From Salvator merianae (taxonomy: Eukaryota > Chordata > Lepidosauria > Squamata > Teiidae): a stretch of 64,000 bases of DNA. Positions 36,490 through 50,689 of the stretch are shown here, in pieces. The DNA is taken from NCBI GenBank assembly GCA_003586115.2, contig QVOM02000034.1, positions 115,251,815 to 115,315,814 on the forward strand, written 5' to 3'. Position numbers and translations under genes: made by a program. The notes under the pieces are model-generated. The model saw only the letters and a program-made list of their open reading frames with translations. It was not told the DNA's origin and searched no databases. Each line of letters begins with the position of its first letter. Within the stretch, counting starts at the first letter, position 1.

Positions 36490-38243
36490 GACATGGACAG
36501 GCAAATGCAGATTGCAGCAATAATCCACTAGGGGACTGACAGCACTGTAACTGTCCTCACATGCAGATGTGGCCTTCAGACTGAACAGAAAACCAATGCT
36601 CATACTGAATTACGTAAGAAGACTGGAACTATGGAAATGCCGAATCAGAAGGGTTAGACTTTAGTGCGTTAAATGGAAATTTTGGAAACTCATCTGGAGT
36701 GCCGCTATGGCCTTGCAACACTAAGGCTCTGCAATACAGCTGCCTTTAATTCCAGACATTGTTCTCCGCAATTTCTGCAGAGCAAAATGGTGTGTTACTA
36801 ACCCTGCAGATAAGTAGCCATAAATGCCATGATAGATAGTTTAAGTCAGTTTGCAATTGCACAATACACTTTAGTCAATTTTAACTGCTGAGATTTACTG
36901 GAAAGAAAATACAGAAACTGTTTGTACTATTTTCTTTCTACAATTACAAAATATAAAGGGAGGAGAAAAAACTGAGCAGCAGGTTTATAAACCAGGGCCT
37001 AAACAAATATAGCAGGATGCAAATCTCAGGATTTAACTTTGGAGTAAATATATTTAGGACTAACCTAAACTGTATGACCAAATTGACCAAACCACAACTC
37101 CTACCAAAGTTCCCATCTAACTCCATTTCACTTTCTTTACTTATCTTGAATCTAAAATAATCTACACATTAGATCAAGTGATAAAAGTTGGGTAAGAGGC
37201 AGTAAGCAATTGGATTAGGGTATCAGATGAGTAGCAAAAGACAGGAAACAAAGTGTAGAGATGGGTTGTCCAAGAATGTGTCTTAAATCTCAGATGTCCT
37301 CTTTTCTTTAGAGGGAAAATAAAATCCAAATATAGGAACTCTTTTGTATCCCTTAATAAGGCTTGGTCTCAACTTTAAAAATAGGCAGCTTTAGCAAGTT
37401 GAAAGACCCAGTGACTGAAAGAAATAGGTGGGACAACAAACTGGCTATGTGTTCTGGAAAATCAGCTGGAAAGCAGCACCACTAACCTGTGTGAGGGAAG
37501 CAGGAATAAAACCACTAACAAGCCAGAGATAACGCTACCTGACAGAGAAGCTGGGAACAGAGGTGAAAGGCAAGCACTAGAGAAAATGCTTGTGCAACGA
37601 TGAAGGAAGCAGACCTTGTGAAGGAACTGAGGGTCCCACAGACTTAGGTGCAAAGAAGACTTTGTTCAACAAGTGCTAGCAATAAGCTGTTATACTTGGG
37701 AAGAAGGAAGGATACCTGTGCCTCATTCATACTATCTATTGGGTGAAATCTGTAAAGACATTTCACAACGTCTCCAACATCACAGATACTGTCATTGAGT
37801 GGGATCTTTGCATAGCATTTCCAAGGTTTATTGGACTTTTCAAGAACATTGTGTTAACCGCAAGGTGTTGTTCACAGTGCATCTAAGAAAATGAATATAC
37901 CTATACATAACCCATTTCCAATGGATGATGAGGAAACATGGCAGGATGTTTGTACAATTGATACATCAAGAAATGGGAAATATAAGCAAGCTGCACAATT
38001 AAAATGAATACCCTTCCAGAAGTCAAATTGACTAATCTTACTATGACCTCTCTGCAGAGTGATTCATTCTTCATAGGTCTGTAGAAGGACTACACAGGGT
38101 GCTGTCTATGAGAATTAACTGATCCTATATAATGTTGCTTTTCCAGCAAGACAAAAGAAGGGCACTGTGGGCTTTTAGCACAAGTCAATAGCATCAGTTA
38201 CTTCCATTACAGAAACTGACTATTTCTGTGCCAAGTACTTTAC

Positions 38244-38380
38244 CTGCCAAAATAAGCTGTGTGCATCACCTTTGATGAGTTCAATGATGTCCCCAACATG
38301 GATGTGTAATGGAGGACCATCATGCAGAGCTGGAGGTGGTATTCCACTATAATTTTTAATTACTTGCATTTTTGGTAAAC
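38244..38380 (-). CDS. VAV3: VAV3 coding exon: N-terminal SH3 domain, first part
   Basis: This 137-nt exon encodes residues 17-61, starting LPKMQVIKNYSGIPPPALHD and ending GDAHSLFWQ. The acceptor follows a run of T (TTTTTTACAG|GT) and the donor is CAG|GTAAAG, leaving phase 0. It carries most of the N-terminal SH3 domain, the atypical SH3 of VAV proteins known in VAV1 to contact the GRB2 SH3 domain. The proline stretch IPPPALHDGPP is preserved. Residues HIHVGDIIELIKGD replace the mammalian QLQAGD-type stretch conservatively. The exon lies 24.3 kb of intron away from the preceding exon. Confidence 0.96.
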
Positions 38381-40952
38381 CTGTAAAAAAAAAGTGCAGA
38401 GGTCAGCAATCAATTTTAATATAAACTAAGATCTAGTTTAAAGTACTATTCCATGAGCCACCATCACTAAAATAAGTGCATTCTGGATAGCATCTCCAAT
38501 TGTTTGAAATTCTTTTCCAAAGAGAACTAATCTACCAACACAAAGGAAGAGGAAGAGGAGGAGAACCTGTAAAACCAGAATTCAGATCTCAGTGTAATGC
38601 ACTGGGCAATCACAAGCCATCAACATTTCTCAACCTAATCTATCTGATAGGACAACTGTAAAGAAAGGAGGGAGAAGAAAAAATGTATCAGCCATCTGGA
38701 GCTTCCAGATGTAGAGAAAGAACACAACTAAGTAAGTTTTGAGTTTTATGCTGATGGTCATTTTGTCTCCTTCTATCATGCCAGTTATTAGGATTGATAA
38801 ATTCAGGAATTATATTTACAGTCACATTTTAATGTTTTAACTATGGATAGGTTTTTATATTTTTAATTAATGAAAGAGTCATTTGATTTTAAAGCAGTAT
38901 GTTAATGAAAAGATACAAATATAAATACGAGAAGCAGAGAAGAAAAACTAAGTGATAAAATAAAAGTCCAACTCTGAGTACAACTTCATGCCTTCAATGA
39001 CACTCACTTCTAGGTTAAGGGTACAAAGGACTGCAGCTTCAAAAGAAAGCACCAAATCTAAATGCTTTAAGCAACCTGACTACTACCTAACAGCTGGTTG
39101 AAGGCAGGGAAAAAGGAATGATGAACTATGTTTCAACAGCTTAATGTACTTGGCACATAAACTAAATAATGAAAGCAAACCACTTTTCCCTGCTTCAACC
39201 GCCACCACACTCCCATTCACCCTCTGGTTGTTCAAGAAAAGTATTTTTTCCTTAGGCTGCCACTTAGTTCATAAAAGCACAGCACGTACAGTTTAATGGA
39301 AAATAATCAATTTTTTCATCAGCTCAGTCCTGTCCTCCTATTAATTCTCTCTTGAGGCACTAGTTGATTTCATCGCCAGAGAGGCTCATCCTTTTCTGAG
39401 AGGATATACAACTCTGGCCCTGTAAAAGATTTATATCTTAAGGTTATCTTTCTAATTTTAGAGCAACAAAAATGTGATAGATGCAATGAAGGAATGCTTT
39501 AGACACCGCTATGAAGAAATTCTGCAGGCTTGCATCAGTCTTATTCAAGCGTCTCATTGACAAGGAAACATGTCCAAGACAACAGGAATAGCCAGCCATT
39601 CTGTATTTTTGACATCATCATTTGGAAAGAAAATCTAACTTTTTTTCTTACACGTTATTGAATTTGCACTGTAATTCAATCCTTCAATTGCACGCTACAA
39701 GCAAACGAATTTCAGTATAACCTGATATTAGTTGTGCTCATTTTTCTAGTAAACTGCAATTTTAACAGGATATATTCTAATACCCTAATAAAAAAAATTA
39801 ATTTAGGAATTTCTTAAGAATATATATATTTTTTAAAAAAATCAATTAAGTTTTCCCTTCCAATATAAGATTATCAGACTCAGAATCATTTGGTTGATCA
39901 ATCAAGATATGCTCAATCAATAGTGCTCTATCACTATTTTAAGCCACTGTGCAATTTTTTGACAGTGGCTACAAACTCCAAGCCATATATTAACCATAAT
40001 TAGATGTTCCTTAAATCTCTTATTCAGAGGCAATAGTATGATAGTTCATACAGAACAAGAAATCAGGCTGTAAGAAAAAATGTTTCATGCAGTTAGAAAA
40101 ACTTCCCTATTCTTGCTATGGATATCTGCTTTATAAAAAGTAATCATATTTATCAAGCCATTTATCTGAGAAAATAGGTAGAAAAAGTAGGATTTTTAAT
40201 GTTTTCATTCACAAGTTAGCTAAGATGTTAACATTACTGTGCAGTATTTCCTATTTAAAGACACACTGACCTGACTTAAAATGTTGAACTGCTTCGACTG
40301 TGAAAGTGTTCTTATTTTCCATTTTTCCTGGTGCCCTAGCATGCCAAGACATGGTATGTTCATTTCATTCCCCTGATGATTAGGTGTTAGTACACAGCTT
40401 CTGTGTAATAACCACATTTGAACATAATTTTGGTTATACTTACATAGATGAATATTTTCCAGCTGCACGTTTCTACATGAGACCTAATTTTTAAGTCCTC
40501 TAACATTTTACTTTTCAAAACTGAAATACAGTTTTGAATAAAAACTGTGGGCATTTTATGTCTTTGCTTAGAGTGCCACGTAAGTCAGCATAATTTTAAG
40601 ACCCCTTTTTTGTCCCATCCATCATTCTGACTTCATTTTCTTCCCAGCTGCCTTTGCAGAAGGCTTTTTGACGCTATGTCTTAGTTTTTTCCCACAGTTT
40701 CTACATCTGAGCCAGGGTTTCCACACTTACATGTGGTGGACCACTCTTTCCAATGCAGATGGAGTATATAAGATGCTATTTCCTTTTCCCTAATACACAA
40801 GCTATATATGAACTGAATCAAAAGAGCTTTCATCTACATTCTAAATAGTGGATTACCTCATCTGCTGTTTGAGACAGCTGGGCCAGAACAAGCAAATGGT
40901 TATTTGCTTTGGAAGAGTCACATCATGGTCCCCCAAATGGCCTCCCAATGGT

Positions 40953-41009
40953 CTACCTATGGCCAGTCCAGCTGTCTGCCATGCAGTTGACTGGACTGGC
41001 CATAGGTAG
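40953..41009. repeat. Perfect 19-bp inverted repeat, 19-nt loop
   Basis: CTACCTATGGCCAGTCCAG (40953-40971) and its exact reverse complement (40991-41009) flank a 19-nt loop. Nearby, GGCCCATTTCTGCACATCC at 41055 resembles a GGCC-family terminus, so the hairpin may belong to a decayed MITE. A structured RNA cannot be excluded. Confidence 0.9.
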
Positions 41010-44000
41010 CACACAGCACCATTTCTCTGGGCTCTCTGATATGGCCCAGAAATGGCCCATTTCTGCACATCCAGTGAAAATAGCTCCATCAAGCAACTTG
41101 ATTCAGGCCAGGAACCTAACATGAGGAACGCAGATGCTCTCTTAAAGACTAGTCTTGTGGGTTGATCCACTAACTAATATTTCTTTGTTCCGCTGGTCTG
41201 ATTTGGGTATAAAACAAAAACCTATACTGGTTTCTGAAATGTTTTGATTAAAGCTATGATTTTGGCACATAGATTAGAAGCAGCATTTTCAGCAAATGAG
41301 TATACTTCAGGAGCTGTGCTGTTGCCAAACATGTTAAGTCAGCACGCCATTTCAAGCTCTTCTTCTTTTTCAGGCTACAGCTTGCACATGCATACAGAGT
41401 CTTCACATTTCCACACCAGCCTGTCCAGGCTTATGTCAAATTTCAAAAAAACAGAACACCCACTGAAAGGGAGATGATGTCAGTTCACACAGTGCCTGCC
41501 TCAAGCTGTCAACTGAATTTCATGTAGAGCTTAGAGTTCAGCCCAAAGGGTATAACTTTAGGATCAGGTTACACAGCAAATGTGTCTTAGGTGTAGCCCC
41601 AAATATGATTAACTCAATAGCTTCTGGGAATCTGCTGTCACCAGCAAATTCCTTTTAATTGTAATAGCAATGTTGCTAAGGGTCATGAGAGAAAATAGCA
41701 CAACTCAAACATAACCTTAAAACAACAAAATCGGTTTTCTTTGTGTGCAGTCAGATCACCAGGTTTCTTCCTGCACTTCAGAGAGTTAAGCTGAAATTAA
41801 TGATTTCAAATAAAGCAATAGCAAGATTGGAGCAGATACAAGCACAAAGATTTTACAAGCTTCAGAAACTGGTGTATATTTCTAAGGCAAAATATTAACA
41901 TAAAGGTACTATGTCTTTTCTTCACTGGGTAAGACAATTATCATGGAGGGAAACTCTATCAGCTATCCATTTCATCATGTCCATTTTGGCTAACTCTGAC
42001 CTACTCAATACTAAATCCTAACACATTACCTTGACAACCCTAGCTCTTTCTTTCCTCTCTGCCCTATCTATCTAACCTATCAAGCCCTATCTGCAAGTCA
42101 ATTAAAACCATAAGCTGTTTACATCAGCTCTAAACTGCTCCATACAATATCCCCCTCCCCTTGAAATGCCTCCTGGAGAGCAGTTAAAAAGACTTCCAAA
42201 AATGACTGACTTGCTTGGTGCAAACTGCCAATCATCACAGCCAATCATTTACTTTCCCAGAGATTCCCCTGTATTATTCCATCCTGACCAACCAAACTCT
42301 GCCCTTTTATCTAATCAAAATAGCTAAGATCCAACTAAAGGTTCACTAGGCACAATGTGGCATTGCTCTTAATTTTGTGGGAATGTTTGTGCAAAAATCA
42401 TTGGTATGTATCAATCAACATGAAAATAATGTGGAGAGATTGAGCATGTGTGCATGGTACAGAATACTCTGTTTCTGTTCTACCCACAACATTTGCTTCA
42501 TTCCCATATGGTCCTCCATATGCTGCAAAGAAGGATATGCACAGGAACTATTTTCCTTCTGAAGAGCGTAGAAAGGAAGCCAATACTTCAGACTTTTTCT
42601 ATTTCAAGGTAAGTCTGATAGTCTGCCTTGAAAATGTTCAGAGGCAACTTAAGACTCTTTCAAAAATTGTCTGTGCTGTTAAGACTATGGCTTGGGATCC
42701 CATTCCTAGCAGAAACTGCTCACTGATGAGTAAACCTGGCACAGAAGCCAAAGAACCCAAAATTACCAAAGACTTGACAATGCTCAGTCAAATATATATC
42801 TGCTCTAGAAAACAACCACAACTCTGGAATGATGCTTGAATGTGGTTTCTTCTGGAAGCTTGCCTCCTATGCAGCTTACGTTGAGGGTTTCAGTAGTAAC
42901 AATGGTTGCCAGGGGGAGATAAAATTCTTGTTGATATGGCAGTGGTGGCATTGCAGTGGATATCTACAGTATCTGTGGCTGGAACAGACACGGCCAACAA
43001 AATCTTGCTCACCAATGGCACAGTGTAGTATAGATTTCTCTGTCATTGATTCTGTCATTTGAAATTATCTGCCCTTGGTATTCTACTGCTTCAAAACTAT
43101 TTTCATTGGCAGCTTTTGAACCACGTGCCTTGACACACAATGCAGAGGCTGTTCTTGGCCTGGACTGCCCAGTCCCAACCCAAAATGGAGCACTGAGGCA
43201 GAGCTCACCAGGGAGTGCCCACATTACCTTGGCCCCATCTCAGTCTTCTTTGGAGGCTGCGAAATGAAAACTGCAAGCCAGGAAGATTTTCTCACCTTGC
43301 CATAAATGGTCCACTTCTGTGGCCATTTCTGGAGCCTAGCAAAATAGTGCTGGACTCTACATGCTGTGTGAGCCACTCCAATTGTCCACATGGTGGGCAG
43401 CTAGAGTGACCCATGGTCACGGTATAGTCAGAAGACTATTGTAAAGTGGTCTCCTACTGGTGCACTTCACAGGTCAGGGAGTGTGCCAAGTTGAAAGAGC
43501 TGTATGATCACAGAAGGCTGAGTCTCTGGGTGACTGCTTTGGCTAGCAACCACCACATTCCCAGGCAGTAGCTAGTGAGGTCCAAGTGGACCATACAGAA
43601 GCTGCCATTGTATCTATGTTGCTAATTCTTTAAGCCGGTTTAAGACACGATGTGCTGAGAATGGCTATGTTAGAACTTGAAACAGCATTCTTAACTTTTG
43701 TCTGTTATGGCTAATATATAGTCCTCCAGATGCTGCTGGACTCAAGTTCTCATCAACACCAGCCAACATGGTCAGTGGCAAGGAACAATGGGAACTATAC
43801 TTTATCAATATTTGAAAGGTTTAATAGTTAAAAATTAATACAATATTGTTCATGAAGATTGTTTTTTCAGATTAATTTTTGTCAGTTCCATTCATTGCAA
43901 AGGCACATTGCAAAGGAACATGGGCTACTCTCCTTAGTTATGTTTTTAAGCTGTATTGTTGTTCTGTCTGTACAAGCTCAGCAGGGTCAGAAGTTCACAA

Positions 44001-44161
44001 TTCCTGTTCTGCAGAATATAACAGCTCACAATTTGGTTTTAGAGGGAAGCTGGTGGGCATATCCTTAAAACTGGAGGGAACTTTAGGTCAATTTGGTTGG
44101 CTATTTTAGTCATTTTTGGAGGACAATGTGCTAGAAGCAACTAAGGAACAGGGAACATAGG

Positions 44162-44218
44162 ATACGGAAAAGAGAAAAGGAGAAGGAGAAGGAGAGGGAA
44201 AAGAAAAAGGAAAAGGGT
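44162..44218 (+). repeat. Purine-rich low-complexity tract
   Basis: GGAAAAGAGAAAAGGAGAAG-type sequence, nearly all purines, upstream of the MITE at 44484. Confidence 0.85.
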
Positions 44219-44483
44219 AGAAACCTGAGAGATTAGCTAAATCGTAAGAGATAAAATTACAGCACTGTAATCACCAGCTCAGCAGAAACTCTTGGTAGAG
44301 TGGTAAAGGAGCAAGTGAGAAAAAAGGAAGGAAGAGGAAGTGAAGACTCACTTCACGCGTATGTCTGCCATGCTACCTGTCTGCTAGATCAGAAAAGCAG
44401 AAAGGCCTGGATCTGATCAGTATAAGAAAGAGAAGTAAATTTTACCTGTCAAAATTTGTTAAAGCTCCGCAAGTAAACAGAAA

Positions 44484-44938
44484 GGGTGTTTTTGCACTTA
44501 CCACCATAAATCATACCACCATAATTATCCTGTTCTATGGTGGTGTTGACCACGCAGCACTGACACTGCATGGCCACAATACTTACCATCAGCAGGCTAG
44601 CAGTAATTGTGGTATGAATGCTGGTAGCCTTGCTGGATCCATACCATGACAGTGGCCAGGAAGTGTCTGGCCATGGCATGCACGATCATGCAATTGCGCA
44701 GGCGCAGTTGCCAAGTGCAGCATACCCAAGCATTTGCAGAAACGGGTGCGAATGCACTTTATCGGAAGCTGACTCTCAGCTCCCAGTACTGTAGTGGAGC
44801 AATAATTTGTACTCTACAGCTAGTTGTGATTGGGAGCAGTGATATGCTGCTCCCAGTCACAAGGACCTCTTCAGAGTGTGGAAGCGCTGTACTAGCGAAC
44901 ATCTCAGATGCTCGCTAGTACAAATTGCGAGTAGGCCC
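44484..44938. mobile_element. Non-autonomous TIR element with AAA target duplication
   Basis: The left end is GGGTGTTTTTGCACTTACC and the right end is TACAAATTGCGAGTAGGCCC. AAA lies on both sides. The interior shares GGTGCGAATGCACTTTATC and CAATTGCGCAGGCGCAG with the copies at 35120 and 52130. 455 bp, no transposase. Confidence 0.78.
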
Positions 44939-46755
44939 AAAGTCTCTAACTCAACAAGCTCATCTGAGATTTCAGCATCATCAAGACATCTGGAGATGTG
45001 TGTATTGATTACAGATATAAACCCAGCAATATTCATAAAATTTAAAGGTTCAGAAAGGAGGTTTCAGAAAGGCGGAGTCTCTCTGTGCTAACAACAGCAA
45101 AACAATGTTAAACTGTACAAGCAGAAGTTGGATGGAAACTATGGGGTAAATTAAGTAAATATTATTTTCTTATAGGTTTGACAGAGTAATCCTCAATAAA
45201 CTGACAATGACCAATGACAGAGGGTTTTTTCAGTCCCCAATATACCTGTTTGGGTTTTGTTGTTTTGTTTTTCTTTTGTTATTAGATTACACATAAAGAT
45301 CATAAGTAAAACAAAGTAACATCTCAACATTTATGCATATTTATTGCACATTTTACAATATTGTACTACAGGTGCAAAATTCATGGTACCCTACTTGTGA
45401 GAATAGCTGACAGAAGGAAAAAAGAATTGATCCCACACATTGCCAGTCTTCTCTAGCACACTTTTAAAAATAATTTTTGAAACCTAGCTTTTTGATGGCA
45501 CAAGGTCTTCTGAGATCTTAACTAACAGCTTTTCCTTCTACATTTACAATTTTTGCAGGTAAGTTGTTTTTCTGGAGGTCTGATGATGGTGGCTGCCATT
45601 GTTTCTATACCCCGCATGCTTATCTTCAGCAGATGAGTAGGCAAGAGACCAATACTATTATCCAAAGTGTCCTAACTTTAATATTGGAAACCTGTATTAT
45701 GTTGAATGTCTATAGTCATTTCTGTTTTACACCTTGGCAGGTTACAACAATTACAATACAGTACATTAAAAAAAACCTCTTAAAAGAAGTACAGTAAGTG
45801 GGGAGGATTAACTGCTTCTTTAGCCATTCATTTTGAAAAACCATGTGATAATAATTTTCCATTATGAAATGGACTTTAATTTTTGAGCTCTGCTACCAAG
45901 CTTTCTTTCAGTCACTAAATAAGTAGTCTAAACAGAATGGATTCAACTTACAAGTTTCATTTTTAGGTCTACTTTTTCCATTTCCTACTTTCTCCTGTAC
46001 TTTGAGTATAGGTCAGTTTAATCTGAGCCAGGATGTGGGCCCAACAACTAAATTAACAATAAACTTTCAGCTCCTAAAGGCATGGAGTGTCTGATCAAAT
46101 GAAGAAGCTCCTTAATAAGGATTGCATGATGATTTAAATATTTTCAAATTCCTCCCAAGGTATGTTCTGAGATATACTTCCTGAACTAAAGTGAACATCA
46201 CAGTTTATAATTCTCCAGAATTTGTGATGCAGCTCCAGGTAGAACTCAAAGATAATATACTTTTTACAGAGATTGGCCCATTTGTGAGGAAATGGAATTG
46301 AGTGATGGGTAAGAAAGTAAATAGCTTGGAAATAAATGCATTTGTCCTTCCTCCATTAAATCCCCTTAAATGATTACATTTTTGTTAAAAACCCACGTCT
46401 TACTTTTATGGATATTTGGTCCCCACTGTTAGCACATATTCTTCTTCTACACCCACCCTTGGCCCCAGTGACCCCTGCACTTAAGTTACTGCTCCACTGG
46501 TCTTAGGAAATAAGAAGGGCTTTCTTTTAGCTTGAGCCCCTGACATATTAATTTGTGGTCCACTCTGAATTTAGATGATTTGTCCCTCTTTGTCTTTCTG
46601 GTATGCCCTACTATCTTTTCATTTCATAATTAGCCTCCTTGGATACCAATACTCTCACACTATAAAGTTGTTGGTTTTTTCTCTATTGTATGGTTTGACT
46701 TCGATTTTATACAACGAAATGATTCCCCTTATATCAGATACAAAAAAAATCTGTT

Positions 46756-46802
46756 TTTATTATTATTGTTGTTGCTGTTGTTGTTGTTGTTATCTGCTGT
46801 TG
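46756..46802 (+). repeat. (TTA/TTG)n microsatellite
   Basis: Imperfect TTAT and TTG units. The cysteine- or tyrosine-rich open stretch across it is an artefact of the repeat. Confidence 0.9.
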
Positions 46803-47026
46803 TATATACTGCTTATAGTCTGCTACAAATGTCTGAATAAATAATATATATAAATAAATATTTTAAATAAACAGTAAAAAAAAAAAAACCAAGTCTTTGA
46901 TGGAGGCTGAAAGACTTTTTGTAAGGATTGAAGCACAGAGTTTGCAGATTAGGTTCAAAGACCTTACTGGATTTTGCCATTAATGGATGCACCATATGAG
47001 TCACCACAATTTAAATTATTTTAAAA

Positions 47027-47055
47027 TAGATAGATAGATAGATAGATAGATAGAG
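47027..47055 (+). repeat. (GATA)n microsatellite
   Basis: About seven GATA units. Confidence 0.95.
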
Positions 47056-47592
47056 ATATTGCATTATGCTGTATTTTCAATGTGTGTAAATGTATATTTT
47101 TTTGTTCATGTATGTAATTGTATAGCTAAAGCTGAAAAATTAATAATAATAAAAGCAACAGCAATAATAAATATCATTAAAATCAAAATGGATTGGTATT
47201 TCCCAAACCTGAAAATACCATCACAGAAAAAAAGTATGTCTGATTTGTTGAATTGGAAGTATGAAGAGATAGAATGCTGAAGACAAGGAATTAGGGGGGA
47301 AAAACCAAAAATTACTGTGATCTGTAAATTTGGAAAACAACTGTAGACCAACATTGTTACCAGGACACTTGGTACAATATTTAAAAAGAATTTGGACTCT
47401 CTAAGCTTAGGAGAAAATCAAATAATAAAAATAATAAAAAATAAAACCACTGTTAGACTCTGCTTATATAATTCAAAGATATCACCATTATCCTTGAATA
47501 GATATCAAATAGATATCAAATTGTGAAGTTTAAAACCAATATACTTGATGATGATAATAATGATGAAATTTTTGTATTTTTTTTGTATTGTA

Positions 47593-47970
47593 GGCCCCTT
47601 CCACACTGCCCCTTATTCTGGAACAAATTCCGGAATAAGGGGCAGAAGTCCACATACTGGTGCGGACTAGGCCAAGCTGTCATGCTTCATCAACTAGAGC
47701 ACTGAAATGGCATCAATGTTCAGGTCTACAACTGGACCAGGAGTAGTATACCAGACCGCAGAGATATGTGGATGGCAAGCCCCTGTGGTCCAGTATACTG
47801 TAGGGGACACATTTTGGTGGTGCACTGCACAATCAACCAGGCTGAGAACTTCTGTTCCTGGTCTTTGGAGCCTTGCTGCTGCTTCTGAAGACTCTCCAGA
47901 AACAGTGGCAACGGCTGCAATGGAATGCTGTGCAAATGCAGTTGACCTTATTCCACTCTACCAGCAACCC
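47593..47970. mobile_element. TIR element (GGCC-end family, long type), right end lost
   Basis: The left end GGCCCCTTCCACACTGCC is followed by a small foldback, TTCTGGAACAAATTCCGGAA. The interior (CAGACCGCAGAGATATGTGG, GGTGGTGCACTGC) is collinear with 23177-23711. Similarity stops near 47970, before the expected right terminus. Confidence 0.65.
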
Positions 47971-49794
47971 ACCCCAGCTTATTATTTGATTATTGATTTT
48001 AAAATGACATCTCACAGTGATATTCACTGCCAAACAGGCTTTCTCTTATCTACTATGATCAGTAATAGTTTCCTTTCACGGACAGATTACAAAGCTTGAG
48101 TGGTTAAGATTTAACTTAACGATCTGTGAGAGAGGCCTCCCTGGGGATGCCAGCACTATCAGCAGTTAAAGGTGGAGAGCACATGAGAGGACCTCCTCTG
48201 AGGTGACCTCCAGGTTGCATAAGGACCTCCCATATGAGTTGTGTTTAGTCCCATCTTTGTCTGCTTTTAGACATAGGACAAAGATTTATGGTAAAGACCT
48301 ATATATCCTAGCTTCTGACTGAAAAGGCACTGACAGTTGTTTTAACTAACCAAATTTTAAATGTATTTTATTGCTATCCTAGTTTTATCATACTTATAGG
48401 GTATAGTACAGGATAGAAATGGAAATTAATGAATAAGTATTTACCTGTATTTGTATCTGATTAATAAAATTATAATATCAACCACCACATTGTCTTAAGA
48501 TCTGATTAAATGAGCACATGACAAACTTTTTAACTGTCCTTAAATTGCTTCAATACTAAGATATCCCTAAGGACAATGCTGTCTATTATCAAAAAACCAA
48601 CAACCTGCTAGCATTGGAAGCATCCATGTAACAGTCATCTTATTACAATCCTTTATGCAGACAGAAGAACATCTATCACATAGTGGTTCACTCCTTATAG
48701 AAAGAAAGCACTGCTGTATTCTTAATCAAAAGACAAAGAACTGTTATCACTCAGGTACTTTTCAATATTATCGCAGCCAAGAAAGGACTACTCTTCTATG
48801 AACTTATTTATTTCCCCCCAAAGTGTGAGTGGTGGGGTTAAATCATGTGTCGTAGCTGTGAATGCAACACACAAAAAGAGCAGACTGCCAATTCTATGAT
48901 GAGGCCACAGTCAACTGGTTACCCGCTTGTCTTCATCTATTTACCAGCTACATCTGTTACATAAAATTGCTATGGTTAACATTTAAAAGAGTTTCATGGA
49001 AGGGACTGAGCTCAGTCAAATCTTCTTGCATGTTTATAGTGATCATGTACTTAGATTTCAAAAAAAGAAAGTATATCATTGCAGGTACACAAAAACACAA
49101 TATTATCTGCTACACATAGACTTCCTACCTAATCACTGCATAGAGGGACTTTTAAACTAAGAATATTTATGCATAACATATAAGAACAAAGGAAAATCCA
49201 AAGGCTCAGTCTGAACCCATGTTTCAAATTTTAAAAACTGCAATTTTGTTAGGGCAAAAACATCAAAAATGTACAGTGCAATAAAGGACAGCAAAAACAT
49301 CTTTAATTATTAACAAAAATTGATATGGTTCCAATATGACTTAATTATGTTTTAATTATGTTTTTTTTTCAGTTTGTCGCTTTTGATTTTTTTCTGATTT
49401 TCAGCCTTGCCTTGGCTTGATTTTAAGAAAGCGATTAGTAAATAATTAAGCATCAAACAATCATGAAAAGCCAATGAAAAGAATACACAGGACAAAAGCC
49501 CTTCATTGTTCATTCTATTATGACAGGGAATTAGCCGAGAAAAAGCAAAGGTCAACAGACAGCTGTAAAGCAATCCAATGGAGGAAAAATTGCCAAGTCA
49601 CACAGCATGAAATCAGAAAAAGTATAGAGAACCTAATGATACACATAGTCGGTAGACTTATAACAGACCAAAAGTCAAAGAGAGCTAAAGAAAGATTCTG
49701 ATGCTAGATTATCTGGATTTCCAAGAAGTTGCCTATACTTATCAGGAAAAAAAATCTTTTGTGTAATAAGCCAAGTTATTTGAAACCAGATAAT

Positions 49795-49990
49795 AACAAC
49801 ATAGGAGAAGCCCTGCTGGATTGGGCCACAGCCCATCTAGTCCAGCATCCTGTCTGACACAGTGGCCCACCAATTGCTTATGAGGATTCTCAAGCAGAAG
49901 ACAAGGGCAAAAACTCCACCTACTCTCAACTCCTTGAAAATGGCATTTAGAGGTATCCTACCTGTCTCTCCAACCTGCAGTCAGTAATAT
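49795..49990 (-). mobile_element. CR1-like LINE 3' end
   Basis: Read on the minus strand, it carries GGCCCACTGTGTCAGACAGG, then TGGACTAGATGGGC and CAGCAGGGCTTCTCCTATGT, the well-known 3' end of reptile CR1 copies. It is heavily 5' truncated. Confidence 0.8.
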
Positions 49991-50333
49991 GAAGGAACGA
50001 GAAAAGGACTGAAGATGTCCTGTTACTGCCAGAGCAAAGAGACTCTCAGGCTAACATCAGAAATGTCATTCAGCCTCTCTGACAGTGCAAAGAACTGTCT
50101 TCAGTTAAATACCAGTATCCTGCACCAATGCCTGGATTCTACTGGAATTAGTAATGGCTGCCAGACATGAGCACGAACATTGTTTCTAGTCCAAGCAGTC
50201 TTCCTTGAACTTTCTCCAGAAAATACTTAAGGAACTCTAAGAAATACTGCTTGATGATAGCCAGGAGGAACATAGTGTGGGTTAGGTGTTTCTTATTTCA
50301 GAGGGGGAGGCCTATAGAAATCTTATTTTACCA

Positions 50334-50431
50334 TAGTGGTTCTCAATCCTGGGCCTCACACCATTCCCTGCCTTGGCCACAGGAAGATAAAAGGCCAACA
50401 ACATCTGGAGGTCCAAGTTTGAGAATCACTG
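50334..50431. mobile_element. hAT-Charlie-like short element
   Basis: The left end is TAGTGGTTCTCAATCCTGGG and the inverted right end is CAGTGATTCTCAAACTTGG, matching CAGTGGTTCTCAA-type ends of Charlie-group hAT elements. No clear 8-bp duplication remains. 98 bp, non-coding. Confidence 0.65.
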
Positions 50432-50689
50432 CTCTAGACTGTATTATATAGAGCGAATGCTACAATATTCAGAATCTATTTCTGCCAAGTTCTGCTTTGT
50501 ATGTTGTCCACTAAGTCTTAAATTAGCAGCAGTGAAAAGATATGGAGAAAAGACTGGGAGTGTAGGTTATTCTCTTTGACAGCACAAGGCCTACAAACCA
50601 CCCAGCTCGAGTTTAGCAATGCCATAAGCCTTACCCCACTCCCCCCAGCCTTTTTCTTTCTGAATTACTAAAAAAGTGGGTTCTGCTTG

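Larger units (their letters stand above)
34438..38243 (-). other. VAV3 intron inside the N-SH3 coding region (3.8 kb)
   Basis: It contains a MITE (about 35120-35560) with an hAT-like element inserted in it, a MITE fragment at 35592-35650 and a separate inverted-repeat element at 36161-36489. From 36.5 to 38.2 kb nothing is recognisable. Confidence 0.85.

Noticed and set aside
42450..42839. 129-codon open stretch on the plus strand
   Set aside because: No domain or repeat signature, antisense to VAV3 and inside its largest intron. It is best treated as chance.
47707..48099. 130-codon open stretch on the plus strand
   Set aside because: It begins inside the MITE at 47593 and runs into plain intron. 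The related copy at 23177 lacks the frame.
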